DNA of 64,000 bases, from the NCBI RefSeq assembly GCF_030272615.1, contig NC_081413.1:101098239-101162238 (forward strand), read 5' to 3'. Each line of letters begins with the position of its first letter. The stretch's first letter is position 1. The notes beneath the pieces were generated by a model. The model made no database searches. It saw only the letters and a list, made by a program, of their open reading frames with translations, and had not been told where the DNA came from. Below are positions 1 to 11,567 of this stretch, piece by piece. The DNA comes from Cryptomeria japonica. Lineage: Eukaryota > Streptophyta > Pinopsida > Cupressales > Cupressaceae. A program made the position numbers and the translations under genes.

Positions 1-25
1 CATCTTCAAACCTATAGACATGGGT

Positions 26-1351
26 CTAATTCCTCTTGAGTTTGTTCTTTATGCCATGAAAGTCAAAATTGTTTCGTGCCTTGAATCTTTGCATAGTATT
101 CCATTGCATTTCTTCCTCCATGTTCTTGGCTTTAGGATTGGTTAGGATTGAGTACCTGTCGATTGACTCTGGGAACTTCAACCTAGTCTTATGTGATTGT
201 GATTGTTTTTCATGCACATAAATTAGTTGTCTACACAACTCCATGAGAATGATCTTGTTAGAAGTAAATCTTGGTAGAATAAAAGGCTCACCTGAGAAAC
301 ATCCAATTCGGATGTAAGTGAAAGTAGAAAATTGAATAAAAACACATCCAAAGAGAGATGCCCTATTATAAGAAGCCTATGATAATCTCTGCTTCTATGG
401 GCCCTTATCAAATATGCACTTCCATATAGCAAAGAAGGCATCATTAACTCTTCTGAAGTGGTTGCCTTGATTCTTGATGGTAAGTTGATCATAATATTCT
501 CAGATAGACACCAATCTTCTATCACCCTTGGTAGACAAACATAGATATTGTCTCATCGAAGCAGCTACATAAACCAGGTATGAGGTCATGTAGAATTTTA
601 GAGTTACTTTGACCTCCTTCAATTGAGCACAGAGCGCATTGGTGATCTGTTCACCCCAATCAATTCTTGCAGCCCCTTTCCTAATTATATTCATATAGTA
701 ACACATCCAGGTTTGAAAGTAATGAGAGTCTTTTAGCCCCTTCACTCTTGACAACATGGTAACCATGTCGTTGTATTCCTCATTGAAGTCACTCCTATGG
801 AAGGACTTGGGCTATCGTGAGGTAGTAGAATGTCTTGAAGCAGAGAGGTACATAGTGTTGACCACTTTCTTGCATTTAACTTCATTTTTCTCATAGTACT
901 GTTGAGCACTCTCTTGAGAAATGTCAGCTACTTCTTCAACTGGAGAGCCTTTCAAAACACTATTGAAAAATACACTATCCAGAGTCATGATGACATTTTG
1001 ATCTGCATCCTTCACTTGTCTTGTATTCGGATCAAAGTGATCCGCTATTGCAAGTACAAATTCTGGGTCATGAGCTGCAACTGGGAAGGATGCATATTTA
1101 TGCAACTCATATTTGATCAGATTGGTTAAGCAAGCAAGAGCTTTCTCAACTCGGTCAATAAATTCTTGCATACTGACATGTCCAATCTCAATATCTCTTA
1201 TTTCCTTGATATTTGAGTCCACTAAACTCTCTGGGTACATATTCAAATACTTATCATACTTGTACTTCATTTTTCTCATTGATGTTTTACTCGGAGAAGA
1301 TTCTAATTGACTCGTGGAAGGCTCGGGTTTATCTTGAGGGAGATTTGACAT
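26..1351 (-). pseudogene. Unrecognised transposon-associated gene relic
   Basis: Minus-strand reading begins at an ATG at 1351 (MSNLPQDKPEPSTSQ) and stays open for 179 codons to 812, then continues in pieces to about 26 (766-500, 525-223, 244-26) through frameshifts and stops. The first part has a Ser/Pro/Lys-rich start, then a helical stretch with a motif like DSVFFNSVLKGSPVEEVADI. The second part contains FQTWMCYYMNIIRKGAARIDWGEQI. I do not recognise a named domain. The layout, with a short 5' exon, an intron with a motif array and a main exon, resembles the two PMD genes in this window. A transposon-borne accessory gene is therefore more likely than a host gene, but that is inference. It may continue left of the window. 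Confidence 0.45.
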
Positions 1352-1360
1352 TCGTGATGA

Positions 1361-2046
1361 CTACATCCAACACCGAGGATTAGTTATCATCATTATCAAA
1401 ATCATTTTTTCTCAATCGGATCAAAAAACGGGACTCAAAATAGGTTTGGGAGTAAAACTGCCAAAAACAGCAGGTCGGGGAAAAAAGTCTGACATGCTCT
1501 TTTGAAAACAAAACTTGCACATCAGACTTTAAAGTGCAATGTGCAAGGATAAACATCTTGATTGGCACATCAGACTTTAAAGTCCGATGTGTAAGTTCAG
1601 GGTAAGTTTATTAGCACATTGGACTTTAAAGTCCGATGTGCGAGGGTAAAACCATTTGGAAAAACCAACACATCGAACTTTAAAGTCTGATGTGCTCACA
1701 AGGGGAAGAACAATTGATTGACATGTCGGGTTTTAAAACTTGACATGTCAATCGAATCCTCAATTCTTCACACATCAGACTTTAAAGTCTGATATGTGAA
1801 GATTATCATCCCTTACATCGGACTTTAAAGTTTGATATGCGAAGAAGTCTCCATATCAACTGCAAATCGGGTTTCAAACCCTGTCATACAGGTTGGAGAA
1901 GGATAAGACAAGGAGGGCAATCAGAGTTTAAAGTCTGATTTCCCTCTTGACACACCAAGAAAAACCTAGAGAAAATAAAACAAAGGAAGATCAATCGGGA
2001 AAATAAAATGCAAAATAGGAAAAGAAACCCGAAATAAAAACCCTAC
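1361..2046 (-). other. Putative first intron of the 26-1351 gene
   Basis: On the minus strand a donor-like AAG|GTAGGG lies at 2046 and an acceptor-like GATGTAG ends at 1361, ten bases before the ATG at 1351. The interval is non-coding, begins with a T-rich tract and contains nine palindromes centred on TTTAAA. The acceptor lacks a good polypyrimidine tract, so the right-hand border is tentative. A TATA-like TTTATTTAAAT near 2177-2187 (minus) would put the transcript start close to 2150. No transcript evidence is available. Confidence 0.35.
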
Positions 2047-2500
2047 CTTTTTCGCTACAAGTGATTTGGAAAAATCTGATGATCGAGCGATTGAATCCAC
2101 AAGATGGAGAGTGAAATGAAGGAGGAGATGCATGGAGGGAGAAATGCACATGTGGAAATGAAGAAATAAAATCCAAAATTGATTTAAATAAACCCCTCAA
2201 TTAACTATTAATGTCGTATTAATGACCAACTTGCAGTGCATGTCAGACTTTAAAGTCTGACATGCAGGCTAAAAACCATTGCAAGTCGAACTTTAAAGTC
2301 TGACATGCATTCTCCAGCCAAATAGTCTATAGTTCAGAATTTAAAGTCTGAACTGTAGAGGAAGACTACCTGTATGTCGGACTTTAATGTCCAAACTGCA
2401 GGCTAAAAACCAAACATGTACACATTGGACTTTAAAGTCCGATGTGCACAAGAATTTACAAAGAAAGACCCAGCAGTTCGGACTTTAAAGTCTCAACTGC
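1518..2500. repeat. Array of about 15 covarying palindromes centred on TTTAAA
   Basis: Fifteen short inverted repeats are visible at 1518-1545, 1566-1591, 1614-1641, 1669-1694, 1719-1750, 1769-1798, 1813-1840, 1862-1888, 1919-1940, 2237-2266, 2281-2308, 2328-2357, 2371-2400, 2417-2450 and 2473-2500. The core GACTTTAAAGTC is common to most, and the outer arms differ from unit to unit while remaining complementary (arms CACATCG, TGCATGTCA, AGTTCAG, GCAGTTCG, TGACATGTCGGG). The unit at 2237-2266 is a perfect 30-bp palindrome. Most mismatches are C/T or G/A changes that would still pair as G:U in RNA. Nine units lie in the presumed intron and six lie upstream of it. Spacing is irregular, about 40 to 70 bp. 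Confidence 0.85.
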
Positions 2501-2602
2501 AGGTAAAAATCCAAACTTAGAAAAACTTAGAAAACACTAAGAAAAGCAAGAAGCTAAATGAGCTAACTGACAGAGTTGATCAAGCTCTCCTGAAGGTCGT
2601 AA

Positions 2603-3960
2603 GGTACGAAACAGACCAGTTTCGTAGGGTTGCCTCATGATTTTGGCTGTGCTGAAATTGAGGACAACACTGTACCGGATAAGCTAGTTGATTTCTCTAT
2701 GTCTGGCTTAGCTATGACCTTGGCTGGATGGTTTTCTTGTTTTAGACCTAACATCGATGTCGTAAGGAACTTTATAAGGAGAAAATGGGTTCTCAAAGGT
2801 CAAGTGGATGTGGCGGCTTTGCCTAGGGGTTTTTTCTCCTTTGCTTTTAATAATGAAGAAGATATGAATAAAGCACTCTGTGAAGGGTCGTAGATGTTTG
2901 GCAAGTCGACCTTGGCTTTACAGAAATGGGCTCCTAACCTTCCTTTGGATGATTCCTTTTTTGTGTCGACACCTGTGTGGACACGTCTTCCTAGCCTTCC
3001 ATTGGAATTTTGGAATGAGGAGGTCTTTAAAGGGATTGCGGGTTCATTTGGTGAACTTCTATCGATCGACCCGATGGCTGCAGCTAAATCTAGGTTGGTT
3101 TTTGCTCATATTTGTGTTAATGTTAATCAAATGATGGATATGCCTCAATTATTGATATTTTGTCCAAATTGGGGAAATGGACCCAAGTGATTGAATATGA
3201 ATCTCTCCCATTTGTGTGTTTTCATTGTAAAAAGTCAGGTCATTGGGCAAAATCTTGTCTGTCCAAGAAGGGTGAGAATGGTAAAAATGATAGCAACTCG
3301 AAGCAGAAATGGCAAACGAAAGGGAAGAATGATGATCCGCCCTCAGAGGTTTTCCTTGAGAAGGAAGTGATCGAGATGGTAAATGAGGAAAAGAAGGGTT
3401 TGAATAATAACAATGAAAAATCTGTTTGTGCCTGTTCTAACAGTCAAAAAGAAAGTAACAAGGAGGAAGAGTATGGGACCAAAGAAAAGGTTCAAAAATA
3501 TCAATCAAAGGATTTGAAGGTTGGTCCTATCATCTAGGGTAAAGTTGATGAGTTTTCCTATGATGATGCTTCAACTTCATCTAATAATAAAGAAAATGAG
3601 GAAGACTTTAATGAAGCGCAGGACTGTAATATTTCGGACATTGTGCCTTTGTTTTTATTAACCAATGGAAGTCCTAAGTAGACTAGAAATATGATCCAGA
3701 ACTCCCAACACAAAACTCCTCCTAAAAGTATGGAAACGGTGGCTCTTGAGGGAAATCTTAGGATTTTAGGTATTAAAGAAGGTAAGTCAAATAATGGAGG
3801 ACCCAATGAAGGTATTTCAACCAGAAGCAAGAATAAGAAGGTGGTAGATGTTGGAAGTCACAACAAAAAATAGGGGAGACCCTCTCTAAAGAATCAGAGG
3901 GAACAGGAAAGTTGGAAGAACCGTGCTGATGGAACACAGAGTTCCATTGAGTCAGTCTTA
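2603..3960 (+). pseudogene. LINE ORF1 (DUF4283-like and CCHC zinc knuckle)
   Basis: Nucleic-acid-binding first ORF of the LINE. The 2630-2893 piece (RRKWVLKGQVDVAALPRGFF) continues after a TAG at 2891 into 2894-3190 (TPVWTRLPSLPLEFWNEEVF), the usual DUF4283 arrangement in plant LINE ORF1 proteins. A frameshift near 3165 leads into the knuckle CFHCKKSGHWAKSC (C-x2-C-x4-H-x4-C) at about 3217-3260. After it comes a charged Lys/Asn/Glu-rich tail, with further stops at 3535 and 3871. The frame is open upstream to 2603 but has no clear ATG, so the start is not fixed. The family binds LINE RNA. Confidence 0.75.
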
Positions 3961-3974
3961 TCCCTGGTTAAAGT

Positions 3975-6900
3975 ATAAAGATAATTTCATGGAATATTAG
4001 AGGGTTCAATGCCCCCCATAAGTAGGATGTGCTGTGTAATATTGTAAGAGATCATAAACCAGATGTAGTCCTTATTCAGGAAACTAAGATGTGTAATGAT
4101 AAAGTGGAAAGGATTAGAATTTTCAAAAGTAATGGGGTAATTGGAACAAGTTCAGGGTGTCTCTAGAGGTACAACTATCTTTTGGAATCAGAATACTATT
4201 AAAGGTAAGGAAATTGCTTCAAGGGTTAATAGGACCTTAGTTTTGCTTGAGCACATTAAGGATAACTTTGTTTGGGTTATCACTAATATCTATGCACCTA
4301 ATTCTAAAGCTGGAAGAACTAAATTTTTGAGAAGCCTAGCTGAAGATAGACAAAGTTTTTCTAATAAAAGCTAGATGATTATGGGAGATTTCAATACCCC
4401 TTTAAAAGAGGATGAAAAGATGGGAGGCCTTCCTTTGCAGTTGGAGGGAAGACAAGATCTTATGGAATTTATTAATGATCAAGCTTTGATGGATGTGGAT
4501 ATCCAAGGGATTAATTACAGTTGGACCAATAGAAGAACTAGCTTTGATCTTATTCAAGTTAGGCTGGATAGATCCCTGATTTCTCCTGATTGGCTTTCTA
4601 AGTATAATTGTTCTTTGGCATCTATCATTAAGATTGGTTCAAATCATTATCCTATTTCTTTTACTGCCAATTCAACTTCTGCAAAGCGAAATTTTCCTTT
4701 TAGATTTGAAAAACCTTGGTTGTCCCACCCTTCTTTGGAAATCTGTGTTACTAAATGGTGGAATTTGAAGGTTGAGGGTACTGCCTTATTTAGAGTGGCC
4801 AAAAAGATTAATATTATCAAAGCCAAAGTTAAAATCTGGAACAAAGAGACTTTTGGAGATATCTTTAAAATGAAAGCTCATATTAAGATAGATATGAAAG
4901 AAGTTCAAGATAAAATTCAAGTGGAAGGGCCTTCCTGAGGATTTGAGGAATGTTGAAAATGGGTTGTTGTCCAAATACCATGAAATTATCTCTAATAAAG
5001 AAACCTTTTGGAGACAAAGATCAAGAGCGTTGTATTTGAAGTAAGGTGATAAAAATACCTGATTTTTTCACATGGCTGCTCTTAAGCATAGGGCAGCCAA
5101 CATGATTTCCAGTTTATCCTACAATAGGGGGATTTTGTCGGATGAAATGAAATAAGAAAGGAAGCTATGGATTTCTTTAGTAATCTTTTGGGAGGTGTGG
5201 ATGTTCTAGATATTAGAAATCAAGACCTAGTTCAAGCTATCCCTCCCATTTTAAATGAGGATGACAACAAAAATCTTTCTCAGATCCCTTCGATTCAGGA
5301 AATCAAAAAGGTTGTGTTTTCCTTTCTTGGAGACAAGTCTCTTGGTCTAGATGGATTCCTTATGTTCTTCCAAAAAATTTGGCATATTATGGTTATTGAT
5401 ATTTGTAATGGATTTAAAGAATTCTTTGGTTCTAGGCAGCTTCTAAAAGAAATCAATGCTACCTTTATCATTCTTATTCCTAAGATCTCTAAAGATGACT
5501 CTCTCAATAAGTTCAGACCTATCAGTCTTTGTAATTTTGTTTACAAGATAATATCTAAGGTTCTTACTTCTAGAATGTTGGATATCCTCCCCCACATTAT
5601 TTTGGCTCAACAGAATGGTTTTGTCCCTGGCAAACAGATTCTGGATTCCATCATTTTTGTACATGAGAATATTCATTCTTTAACTGTTGCTAAAAAATAG
5701 GGATTTTTTCTTAAGGTGGACATGTCCAAGGCCTATGAGAAAGTGAATTGGCAATTCCTTTTTAGAATTATGAAAGCTTTTGGGTTTGGGGAAAAGGTGA
5801 TTCAGCTTTGTTCTCAATTGACTGGCACTTCAACTTCTGCAGTAATTATTAATGGATCCCCTTCTAGTTTCTTCAAAATTTCTAGAGGCCTAAGATAGGG
5901 GGATCCTATCTCTCCTATTTTGTTCACTATTCTGGCTGAAAGTTTGGGTAGATTTATTATGAGAAGTGTGGAAGAAGGGAAACTCAAAGCCCTTAAACCT
6001 TCCTCATCCAACTTAACATGTACTCATGAACAGTTTGTTGATGATTCTATCACTATGGGAGAAGCTACCATAAGAGAAGCGAGAAACATGAAGAGTGTTA
6101 TGGATTCCTATGAAGCTGCTTCTGGTCAAAAAATAAATTGGGATAAGAGTTCTTTGTTCTTCATTAATACCCATGTGGATAGACAAAGAAGGATCGAAAG
6201 AATCCTTGGATGTAAAATTGTTGAGTTCCCTTCTACTTATTTGGGTCTCCCTCTATTCTTAAAGCCTTCGGAGAATTTCTGGATGAAGTTGGTTGATAGA
6301 TTCAATTCCAAACTGGTTGAATGGAAAGGAGGCCTCCTTAGCCAAGCGGGTAAGGTGACACTTCTTAAGGCTACCCTTGAAAATTTACCTATCTATGCCC
6401 TTAGTCTGTTCAAAATCCCCAGGAAGTTTGTTTAGGCCATTGAAAGAATTCAAAAAAAATTCTAATGGTCAGGAGTGGAAGATAAAAATAGAATCCCCCT
6501 TATAGCCTGGAATAATATTTGCACTCCTAAGGCTTTTGGGGGTTTGGGATTAAGGAACATTACAACTATGAATAATGCCTTGTTAGCTAAACAAATTTGG
6601 AGAATGATAGGGGATGAAAGGGAATGGAATTCAATTCGGAAAAAGAAATACCTTCACATACAACCATTTGAGGAAGAATTTATGGAAAATTCTTTTCTTA
6701 TGGAAGGCTCTGCAATTTGGAATGTAGTTCAAATGGCTAAAGCTTGGGCTATAGCTGGAAGAAAGTGGAAATTGGGGAATGGGAGAATTATTAGATTCTG
6801 GGAGGACAGATGGTTAACAGATAAACTGCTGGAGGAAATCCCCATTCTTAAGGAATGGAAAGACTAGTTCAAAAGAAAGTATGGAGATTTTGTTAGAGAC

Positions 6901-8025
6901 TACTAGAGAAATGGGAAGTGGATTGAGTTCAGCCAGCTTTGTCCGGGATTAAAATTTTTGGAGATCTTGCTTTCTTCCAAGATCTTTATGGAGCATTTTG
7001 AGGATAGTTTGATTTGGAGGGAAATTTCTGATGGGAATATTATGTGTCTTCAGCAGTGTCTATCCATTACAAATTTCTGGAAGAGATCCCTTTATGGACA
7101 AAAGTGTGGATAAAGAAGTTGACACCCAAAATTAATATCTTCTTTTGGATTTTCATCCAAAATAAGGTGCTAACTCTTGATAATCTCCATAAGCAAGGAT
7201 TTGTTTTTCCTAACAGGTGTTCTCTTTGTTGCAGAGAGGAGGAGTTTTCTTGCCATATCCTTTACCGGTGCAATTTCAGTCAGGAAATTTGGAATATTAT
7301 TTTTAGTAGGTGGAAGTTGAGTTGGGTTTTCCCGAACTCTTTGGAAGAGTTTTGGCAGCAATGGTATTGCCCTAGTTCCAATTCTAAGAATGCTGAGCTT
7401 TGGAAACTTACTCTCCCTATTGTCATATGGAACATCTGGAAGGAGCGTAACAACAAGATTTTTAGGGAAAAAAGTGTGAACCCTGAAGTGGTGGTGGATA
7501 AAATCTGTAGAGGGATCTATGAATGTTTATATAGAATTGATAATGGTTTAGCTGTTAAATAAGACTTTAATGAAAGATGGAACCTCTCCAATAATAGAAA
7601 CAACAAGGATAAAGGTAGGGATGGTCTTTTCTGGTGCTTTCCTTCCCAAGGATGGATCAAGGCCAACTTTGATGGGGCTTCTAAGGGAAATCCTGGGAAT
7701 GTTGGTTATGGGGGCATTGTCAGGAATTCTGCTGGAAGTTGCCTTATGGTTGTTGCTGGCCCTTTGGGTAACCAAACTAGTCATTATGTTGAAGCCTTAG
7801 CGACACTGAATACATTGATTATAGCTAAAAATAATCTATGGTTGGAGGGAGACTCTCTTAACATTATTAAATGCCTTAAGGGAGAAGTTGAGCCTTCGTG
7901 GACTATAGAAAATATTATTTTTAAAGCTAGAGAAATTATTTCAAGCTTTAAATCAATTATTATTGAGCATTCTTTCAGGGAAAAAATGTTGTAGCAGATG
8001 GCCTTGCTAACCTTAGCATTATTTA
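3975..8025 (+). pseudogene. LINE ORF2: endonuclease, reverse transcriptase, RNase H
   Basis: The endonuclease starts with IISWNIRGFNAPHK near 3980 and has LIQETKM, MGDFNTP (4381) and SNHYPIS. The RT follows at about 5450-6450: FRPISLCNFVYKIISKVL, LKVDMSKAYEKVNW, GLR*GDPISP, the catalytic FVDDS at about 6037 (usually FADD), then LGLPLF. A Cys/His region CSLCCREEEFSCHILYRC lies at 7220-7280. RNase H runs from about 7640 with FDGASKGNPG, EALA, EGDS and, after a one-base slip in an A-run at 7980, the ADGLAN box. At least ten in-frame stops and several frameshifts break it. Several sit in positions where the family has Gln or Trp, for example 5896-5898. It cannot be active. Confidence 0.85.
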
Positions 8026-8127
8026 CGAATCTTAAAGCATATGGAATGGAGAAGATAATATTTATTTTAATATTAAATAACTTTAGAAAGGACAAATTTA
8101 TGGGGAAAGAAGGATCGCACGTTAATC

Positions 8128-9905
8128 ATGGAAGTATTAATGATTAATAATCAAATTTTTAGAAAGGTAATGATGGCACGTCAAAGGGGCAGAGTCCTAA
8201 ACAAGAATATTAAAATTCTACATGCTTTGTGGGTGTGCATTTTCAAAAAGCCAGGTGTCATTTGGAAGAAAGCTTTGAAGTTGCAGAAGCAGAGAAATTG
8301 TAAAACAAATTCTAAAATGGGGGGTGATCTAAGAAGAGAGGAACCTGATAATATTTCCAGATGGCGGGAGATGCCTAAGGTATGGACAAAGTTGGAGAAG
8401 GGTTTCATGGTGCATTTCATGGAAAAATTGGTAGACTATGATAAAAGCATATTTAACCTGGCGGTTACCAAAGTTATTGAAAACTGGAAAAATGGCTCCT
8501 TCAAAATTCATGGTGTTAGATTCAAGTTGGACATGAACCTCATTTCTACGGTCACAGGTATGCCCCATTCTGGTCTTAATGTCTTTAGGGACCTAAAAGT
8601 GTCTAATAATGCAGTGAAGCTCTTTCCGCATAAAGAGAAGAAGAGAGCGAAATTAGGAAAATCTTCGGGGGGGTATTATGATGCTTCTAATATCAAAAAA
8701 ATATGGGGTTGTGTGCTTAATGCAATTATGGAATATATTACTATGGAGGGTCATTTTAATAGGGTCCACACCTACCATTTTGTGCTTCTAAATCACTTTA
8801 GACATGAGAAGAGGATCTCTCTACCTCATTACCTTTTCAGGTCTCTGTCGCAGTCTTTGAATAAGCATAGTAAGAACCCCTCTTCTCTTGTGCTTCATTA
8901 CGAACTTATTTTGCTCATTTATGAGCATTGTAAGATTTTGGTTATCCAGGAAAACAAAAGGTTGTCGATGTTGCCGGGGAAAGGAAAGAGGAAAATTGAG
9001 GAATGTGGGCCTAGTAAGGATGAGTTGATATAGAGCAAAAAGGTTAAAAAAGCCACTATGGAGAAAATTCAAGAGGACATGGGTAAACAAAAGGATACAG
9101 AGGCTGATTCTGAGGACATGGAAAAGATGGAAGTGAGATGGAGACTGATGAGTCTAACGGAGAGGAGAGATGGAAAGAAGAGGAAGTGGGGGAAGAGGAA
9201 GGAGGAGCAAAGGATGTTTCTGATCAGAATAGCCCTACCCACAGCTTGAGTATTAGTAATGTTAACAGCCAACCTATGGAGGAGCGGGACAATCAGATTA
9301 ATAAGGAGGAAAGGGAAATGGAAACTGAGCAGGAGAAGGACAAGGAGGAAATGAGCAAGGAACAAGATAAATATGGAGATGGGATTATTTTGGATAAACT
9401 CAAAAACTAATATGAGGCTTGAATGGGTTTTGATAGGTGGTTATATGAAAGAATCAATAAACTGGAAAGAATTGATAAGCAACAGGAAGAGAAGGGAAAG
9501 AAAGATGAAAGTAACCAAGAGAAGTGGAAAAAGGTTATGGAGGAAAAAGTGGAGAAGTTGGAAGTTCAGATTAGAAAGTTGGAGGAAGAAAAGACAGCCA
9601 TGAAGAACTTTTTGGTTATGACTCTAGATATCCTTACCTCTATGACTAGGAATATGGAGGAAATTGCCAAGTTCCTTGATGGTTCTAGCACTTCCAAACC
9701 TGTTGTGGACCTAGATGTTGATGAGGATGCTATTAAGCCATGGAATGTGGAAAGTGCTCCTAGTGGTGTAGCCAAAAGGACTAGGGCGAGTATGAAAAAA
9801 GCTGCTTTGGCCTCTTCCAAGGAAATCCCAATGCTCGGGGATAATATCAAAGATTTGCAAGGGATTAGCATAAATTTGGCTAATGCCCTTAAAAACATTA
9901 AGTAA
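8128..9905 (+). pseudogene. LINE third ORF with a domain also found in gypsy G1
   Basis: A 301-codon open frame (8128-9033) follows the RNase H. It continues in the same frame after a TAG to about 9140, then shifts by one base and runs to 9905 through two stops near 9410. Together it is about 590 codons: a globular region (about residues 70-275), an acidic Glu/Lys-rich linker, and a coiled-coil-like region (KLEVQIRKLEEEKTAMKNF) near 9560. The globular region contains ISTVTGMP, YITMEGHFNRVHTYHF and NHFRHEKR. The same boxes recur in the 3' ORF of gypsy element G1 on the minus strand at 14250-14850. I do not know a family name. Third ORFs are not usual for plant L1 elements. Confidence 0.7.
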
Positions 9906-10092
9906 TTTTTATTTTTTTTTGTTTTGGCCGGATATTGTTGGTTTTGTTGGGCTCTTATGCTGGTTTTTGCCCAGAACTATGCTAGTTTTTTTGCAGAATG
10001 TCTTTTCTTGTTTCTTAATGCTATTATCTTTTAAGGATCTAGTGTAAAGGGTTTCAGGGTCCCTTCAAAACTTGTTTTTACCGTAATAAAAA

Positions 10093-11151
10093 ACATGATC
10101 TCGATATATCAACCCACACTGTCCCTATCTCCGGGTGAATCCTTCCCTAGGATGTCGAGGAGGACCCATAACACCACCATTGTTGTTCCTCCATGTAGAA
10201 GTCCTACTAGAACTGGAAAGACCTCTAAGCTCACTGAAGCTCATATCTCTTTGTCCCTTGGGTACAACCTCATGGTAGAGTTGTCAATAATAGAAGGCCT
10301 CATGTATACTATAGTATAGTCTGTTTGAATGTCTACGTGCATCGGTACCTGGAGAAAACTACTGGTCATAAGTGGCCTGTACCATCTGCATCCACCCCAC
10401 TGTGTCATCCCTCTCATCTACAATTTGATCCCTCTCACCTGCAATCTGGTCCCTCTCACTCTCCAGTGCACCATAGTCTCGGCAGAATAAATCCCATTCA
10501 TCACCTTGTCGTTGCCTAAGTCTAGCAACCTCATCCTCTAGACTATGAATTTGCGCTCTACGAATATGTGAATCATCATCATCATTTCCTCCTCCACCCT
10601 ATCCTCCCTCTCCACCCCTCTTTGTTGTAGGTGCATCCTCCAACTCAAGCACATCATCATCATCCCCATCCTCGCTGCTCGATGACTATGAGGAATCATC
10701 ATCATTTCCACTGCTCATAGACTAGGTGTCTCCACTGATGTCTACCTCCTTGTCTCCTCCTCTCCCCTCATCTCCTCCTCCCCCATTATCTCCTCCTCTA
10801 CCCTCCTCCCCTCCTCTCCCTCATATCAATCCTCAGTCGTTGTCTCAGATGGCGTATCTACTAAGTTGTGATCAGAATCGTCAGATCAATCGAAGGAATA
10901 GGCCTATGTATGGCCCACCATGCATCATACTAAGGTGCCATCCCTGGATATGCTGCACCTATACTCCAACCCCACTGAAATATCTGAAGAGCATCAAACT
11001 CGACAGCAGTCACATGTGGCTATATACATGCACCCCAATCGAAAACCTCATGAGAAACATGAGCAAAGTAAGTTGTAACAATAGGTGTCACCTGTACCTC
11101 CCCAAATTGTCTGAGTACTTGTCCTAGAAGGTACATCTCAATAATCCTTTG
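10093..11151 (-). pseudogene. PMD gene copy 1, 3' half (C-terminal region)
   Basis: On the minus strand the frame starts at 11151 with TQRIIEMYLLGQVLRQFG, matching the element C PMD gene (ERFVVTRVLRQVE). It runs on to an acidic Asp-rich stretch (about 10640), a coiled coil (AQIHSLEDEVARLRQRQ, about 10540) and a tail YYxQLYHEVVPKGQ near 10270, which parallels YYRRHYEVVVPRD in the other copy. Several stops are present, among them a CGA-to-TGA type change at about 10289. The 5' half lies at 22047-23357, separated by an 11-kb insertion. The gene ends against the LINE tail at 10092. Confidence 0.7.
11146..11151. repeat. Left target-site copy of the TIR insertion
   Basis: CCTTTG here (CAAAGG on the minus strand) pairs with CCTCTG at 22047-22052 (CAGAGG on the minus strand). 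They differ by one transition. Joining the two flanks through one copy restores the PMD reading around Thr-Gln-Arg, supporting a 6-bp duplication. Confidence 0.6.
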
Positions 11152-11567
11152 GGTGAACTCACAATGTTGGTTCCCGCTATTGGTCCTCATAACTAGAATG
11201 GTAACTAGGTAATAAAACACAATTCAGAGATTGAATATCCTTGAATAGCTAACTTTTCATGTGGCAAAGGCTCATTTAGTTATCAACCAGGGACATAAAC
11301 TTGAAATGGGCCAGCACTGTATGTGCACCAAGTTCATATTGCAACCATTCTATATTACTGCAGGAATGAAATTCTTCTTAAAGTAAACACACGGAATCTC
11401 AAATAAACTAATACTTAATCTTACAATTGGAAATTACTTTAAACAACTACTATTAAATGATAAAGTTATGGCGGGCAACAGGAACTACTTTGTTGTTGTG
11501 GCTGCAAGAACAGACACAGGAATTGTTTCCTATGGCTACATGAACAGACAACTGCAGAAACAACTAC

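Larger units (their letters stand above)
2520..10092 (+). mobile_element. Plant L1-type LINE with a third ORF
   Basis: A non-LTR retrotransposon reading in the plus direction: ORF1 (DUF4283-like region plus CCHC knuckle), ORF2 (endonuclease, RT, zinc-binding region, RNase H), an extra ORF at 8128-9905 and a short 3' tail ending in TAATAAAAA near 10092. The plant-type RNase H after the RT places it in the plant L1 group that acquired RNase H. It is dead, with many stops (mostly TAG) and several frameshifts. The left border is approximate: the palindrome array ends at 2500 and ORF1 is open from 2603. No clear target duplication could be matched between the two ends. It sits between the 26-1351 relic and the 3' end of PMD copy 1. 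Confidence 0.85.

Noticed and set aside
26-1351. 26-1351 relic as another PMD gene
   Set aside because: None of the PMD boxes present in the other two copies (ERWHSDTNTF-like, WCWEHI, RYLIGR) can be found in it.
1518-2500. Palindrome array as a CRISPR array
   Set aside because: Units are imperfect, arms differ, spacing is irregular and the setting is a plant nuclear TE region. Palindromes alone are not CRISPR repeats.
1518-2500. Palindromes as transcription terminators
   Set aside because: Rho-independent terminators are bacterial. There is no U-tract rule here, and the units stand in a presumed eukaryotic intron and promoter.
2500-10110. Target-site duplication of the LINE
   Set aside because: No convincing direct repeat was found between the sequence before ORF1 and the sequence after the TAATAAAAA tail.
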